NCBI GenBank assembly: GCA_964614095.1
Contig: CAZTJO010000001.1
Coordinates: 135,582-199,581 of the forward strand
Direction: 5' to 3'
From: CAZWKX01 sp964614095
GTDB taxonomy: Bacteria; Actinomycetota; Acidimicrobiia; Spongiisociales; UBA11373
DNA length: 64,000 nucleotides
Positions within the stretch are counted from its first letter, which is position 1, and the number at the start of each line of letters is the position of its first letter. The position numbers and the translations under genes were made by a program. Positions 61,567 to 64,000 of this stretch are shown here, piece by piece. The notes under the pieces are model-generated. The model searched no databases. It was not told the origin of the DNA and was given only the letters and a program-made list of their open reading frames with translations.

Positions 61567-62281
61567 CCCTGGAACGACAAGGACCCGACGCCATACCGGG
61601 CCCGCATCTTATGTGGTGTCGTCGGGTGCCACTCAGTGCCGCGGAGCAGGCCGTTTCCGGGTCCTTCGTGCGGTCCTGTCCGTTTGGTGTCGCTCCGTGT
61701 CTGGCCCGCACTGTCCGCTCGGCGTCCTGCTGGTCCTCAATCCTCAGCAAGTGATCGGCTAGTTCGTCGAGGCTGATCTCTCCGTCGTCGTATTGGTCGG
61801 AGTATCCCAAGTCGATAGCGACGCCCCCGCTCACACACTGCTCGAGCGCGTCACCGCAGCGCCCCGATCCCAGAACGAACCACCCAGGCAGTTCAGCGAC
61901 TACGAAGTCCTCGTGAAGAAACAGGACCGCCGGATGCGGTCACATTCACCAGCCTCGCATGAGTCTCCAGTGGCGTCGCGCCCGGTCTTCGGGCCGGGCG
62001 GAGATTGAAGACGACGCAGAAGAGCCACATTCCGCCGAACAGAGCCTCCGCTACTGGTCCCGAGCCTTGGACGCGGCACGACACGCACGCTCATACTCAC
62101 AACCCGCCCTCCAGCCGCAATCTCCCCATGACGTCCGCCTGCTGGTGATCGAGGGATCGGGCCGTCGCCTGCGAGCATCGCTACCTGTGACCATCGCAAA
62201 CATCGACACCCTTGGTCGAACGCAACTAATCTCCGATGCAAGTCCGCCCAAGGGGGAACTCTCTTGCCCCATCCTGGGTCC

Positions 62282-63139
62282 ATGCGTTCGATACTGCTGC
62301 GACCCATCCCGAAGTTCCTTCTGTGGAAGCTATACCGACCGTTCATAGACTTCCGGTTCAGGAGTTACCTACGCAAGCGACTTGGCGTACATATCCGCTC
62401 GGCAAAGCCCGCACCGACGCCACCCAAAGAGCTTGTACTCGATATCGCCGCAGCCAATCGAGAAAGCTTCGAAAAGATGTTCAAGAGAGGTTTCGGTTTT
62501 GCGGATCGTTATCACACGCTGGCCAAACTCGAGTTGTTGAGATGGTTCCGGCAGTTGGAAAAACACGGCTTCAACATACGCACAATGGGCACGGTCCTAG
62601 AGTTTGGTTGTGGTACCGGTCGCCTGATACAGCACTTTCGCAATATCAAGGGCTTACGACTCATCGGCACAGATACAAACCCGAAGGTGTCTGAGTGGTG
62701 TTCAGACAACATCCGAGGCATTGCGTTTCACCGGAATGGATTGGAGCCCCCGCTGACCTTCGCGGAAGACAGCTCCATCGATTTGGTATTTGCCTATTCG
62801 GTTTTCACCCACATACCGCTGCATCTTCAACGGCCCTGGTTACAAGAGATGCGGAGGATTCTACGGCCAGGTGGATTCCTTCTATGTACGGTTGCAGGCT
62901 TCTGGTTGGAGAGGCAATTCCTGAACGCCGAAGATACCGAACGGCTGAAACAAGAGGGTCATGTGCAATACACGTCGGCGGACAAAGAGGCCTCCTTGTC
63001 GACTCAGGTCGGCGGCTCCGGTTGGGACATCTATCAATCCCGAAGCGAGGTCATCCGAATATTCGGTTCTGAACTTCGCCTGCTTGACTACCTTCCCGGG
63101 CGCCAAGACGTACTGATACTTCAGAAGCCTCGCGAATAA
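62282..63139 (+). CDS. class I SAM-dependent methyltransferase
   Basis: 285 residues from ATG 62282. The SAM-binding motif is GTVLEFGCGTGRLIQHF, with LIGTDTNPKVSEWC (acidic loop) and DSSIDLVFAYSVFTHIP, as in methyltransferase type 11/25 domains. A basic N-terminal stretch of about 60 residues precedes it. The substrate is unknown; glycolipid or natural-product methylation is possible. Base composition is visibly lower in GC (about 52% in a sampled line) than in the flanking genes, supporting transfer. Confidence 0.8.
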   Translation: MRSILLRPIPKFLLWKLYRPFIDFRFRSYLRKRLGVHIRSAKPAPTPPKELVLDIAAANRESFEKMFKRGFGFADRYHTLAKLELLRWFRQLEKHGFNIRTMGTVLEFGCGTGRLIQHFRNIKGLRLIGTDTNPKVSEWCSDNIRGIAFHRNGLEPPLTFAEDSSIDLVFAYSVFTHIPLHLQRPWLQEMRRILRPGGFLLCTVAGFWLERQFLNAEDTERLKQEGHVQYTSADKEASLSTQVGGSGWDIYQSRSEVIRIFGSELRLLDYLPGRQDVLILQKPRE

Positions 63140-63396
63140 CGTAGGTGTGTCTGACGACGTTTTTGTGACGTTGGTCAACCACCTACATGCGCGGGAACCG
63201 TTCAAGGACGATCCAATAGGCATGTCTGGGACCGTGAACCTCTAACGAATGACCCATCAGACTGGAGCACCTGCCCGATCGTCGACGCATGATCCGCACC
63301 AGTCAGACGTCAGGCCAGTCTCGAGACCCGGCGCACAGGCAGCCAACGCAGAGCAACTGGCCCCGAAACACCATAGGGAATCTGATCGGAGGTTCG

Positions 63397-63888
63397 ATGT
63401 CACACCAGAAGCCACACCGTATCGGTACCGCCGTCGCGATACTCGCGCTCGGTCTTGCGGCAGGCGGTGGAGGACCCGACCCGGAGACCATCCAGGACAA
63501 CTGGGTGCTCGAGGCCGTAATCCTGGATGGCGAGCCCTACGAGCTCCCCTTCGAGTATGCAGGAAGTGATGGTGTCCTCACATCAGCCCGATTCGACGAG
63601 AACGGTGTCTTGTGGTTCGAGGGTCCCTGCAACGATGGCCGAGGGGACTACGAGTTCGACGGTCGAGAGCTGATTCTGACTGGAATGATGCACTCGGCGG
63701 TCTATTGCGTCTACCCGGGCGGTTCGGTGGATCCACCCGAGTCAACGCTCATGGATGCCGAGGAGGTCGTCTTCGTAGTACTCCGGAACGGAGTGCTCAA
63801 CGTCACGTTCTCCGGGGTGGATTCTGAGTCAATGCAGATGACGGCAAACGGAACCGTGCTGACCTTCCATAGAGAATCAGAAGACTGA
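63397..63888 (+). CDS. small exported protein, META-domain-like
   Basis: 163 residues with GGAGG before ATG 63397. The N-terminus is hydrophobic (IGTAVAILALGLAAGGGG) like a lipoprotein signal, but the lipidated Cys is absent, so it may be cleaved by another signal peptidase or may have lost its anchor. The body is beta-rich: NWVLEAVILDGEPY, then a segment with Cys (FEGPCNDGRGDYEFDG), and a final strand (QMTANGTVLTFHRE). It resembles META/HslJ-type small domains, but the match is weak. Confidence 0.5.
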   Translation: MSHQKPHRIGTAVAILALGLAAGGGGPDPETIQDNWVLEAVILDGEPYELPFEYAGSDGVLTSARFDENGVLWFEGPCNDGRGDYEFDGRELILTGMMHSAVYCVYPGGSVDPPESTLMDAEEVVFVVLRNGVLNVTFSGVDSESMQMTANGTVLTFHRESED

Positions 63889-63916
63889 TCGATTCTCACA
63901 CGCAATCTGAGAGCAA

Positions 63917-63942
63917 GAAACCCCCCGTCACCAGGGGGTTTC
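63917..63942. terminator. terminator of the initiator tRNA gene
   Basis: GAAACCCCC and GGGGGTTTC form a 9-bp stem, 5 bases from the tRNA 3' end. On the minus strand it is followed by TTGCTCT. It may also stop transcription from the plus-strand gene at 63397. Confidence 0.7.
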
Positions 63943-63946
63943 TCCG

Positions 63947-64000
<54 letters not shown>

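Noticed and set aside
61328..61834. A 168-codon minus-strand frame as a gene
   Set aside because: No recognisable domain, its second half runs through the tRNA-like repeat and the hairpin cluster, and no clear ribosome site precedes it.

Overview
The window is about 64 kb of high-GC (roughly 65%) DNA from an actinobacterium. Evidence for this is the secreted proteins with Thr-rich linkers, an LPYTG sortase signal, many GTG/TTG starts, near-leaderless promoters and a folE-type and LCP-type gene set. The class Acidimicrobiia fits best, but that placement is an inference from style, not from a marker gene. Gene order is dense, with many 1-4 base stop/start overlaps. Four genes carry single frameshifts, nonsense codons or truncations, so either some decay is under way or the assembly contains small errors.

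Layout. 1-16 kb holds the tail of a VanW-type protein, a GH3 beta-glucosidase, a shikimate-kinase-like P-loop protein, an aldehyde dehydrogenase operon with a MarC-like membrane protein and a secreted toroid-like protein, a beta-helix lipoprotein, folE, an LPYTG surface protein, NAD-malic enzyme and an LCP-family cell-wall ligase. 16-20 kb holds a decayed PLP-decarboxylase fragment and a HEAT-repeat/HD-GYP pair. 19.8-42.5 kb is an amino-acid biosynthesis block: aroF-chorismate mutase and pheA; the operon ilvB-ilvN-ilvC-leuA-leuB-leuC-leuD-ilvE; cimA-metH-metF-like; then metX-lysA divergent from metY. 42.5-60 kb is mixed: orphan ABC permease, HtrA-like protease, GH94 cellobiose phosphorylase, broken lipoprotein, SDR epimerase, PLP decarboxylase, flippase, sulfotransferase, glycosyltransferase and a large VWA/SGNH/RTX secreted protein. 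60-64 kb has an NYN-domain gene and a lower-GC patch with a methyltransferase, bounded by a repeated 3' end of an initiator tRNA gene.

The most interesting content is regulatory. Five short leader peptides precede the amino-acid operons, and each is rich in the codon(s) of the end product: Tyr/Phe before aroF, Ile/Val/Leu before ilvB, Leu before leuA, Thr/Ile before cimA, and Met before metX. Four of them (aroF, ilvB, cimA, metX) share one layout. A -35/-10 pair is followed 10-11 bases later by the leader ATG, then by GC-rich hairpins and a terminator-like hairpin ahead of the structural gene. The leuA leader has no terminator; instead its Leu-Leu codons are complementary to the leuA Shine-Dalgarno. 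The Met leader before metX, with a 12-bp alternative pairing, is the least familiar and is the strongest candidate for an undescribed control element. Together these would tune branched-chain, aromatic and methionine synthesis to the charging of the matching tRNAs.

All calls rest on reading the sequence; no database search or folding program was run.
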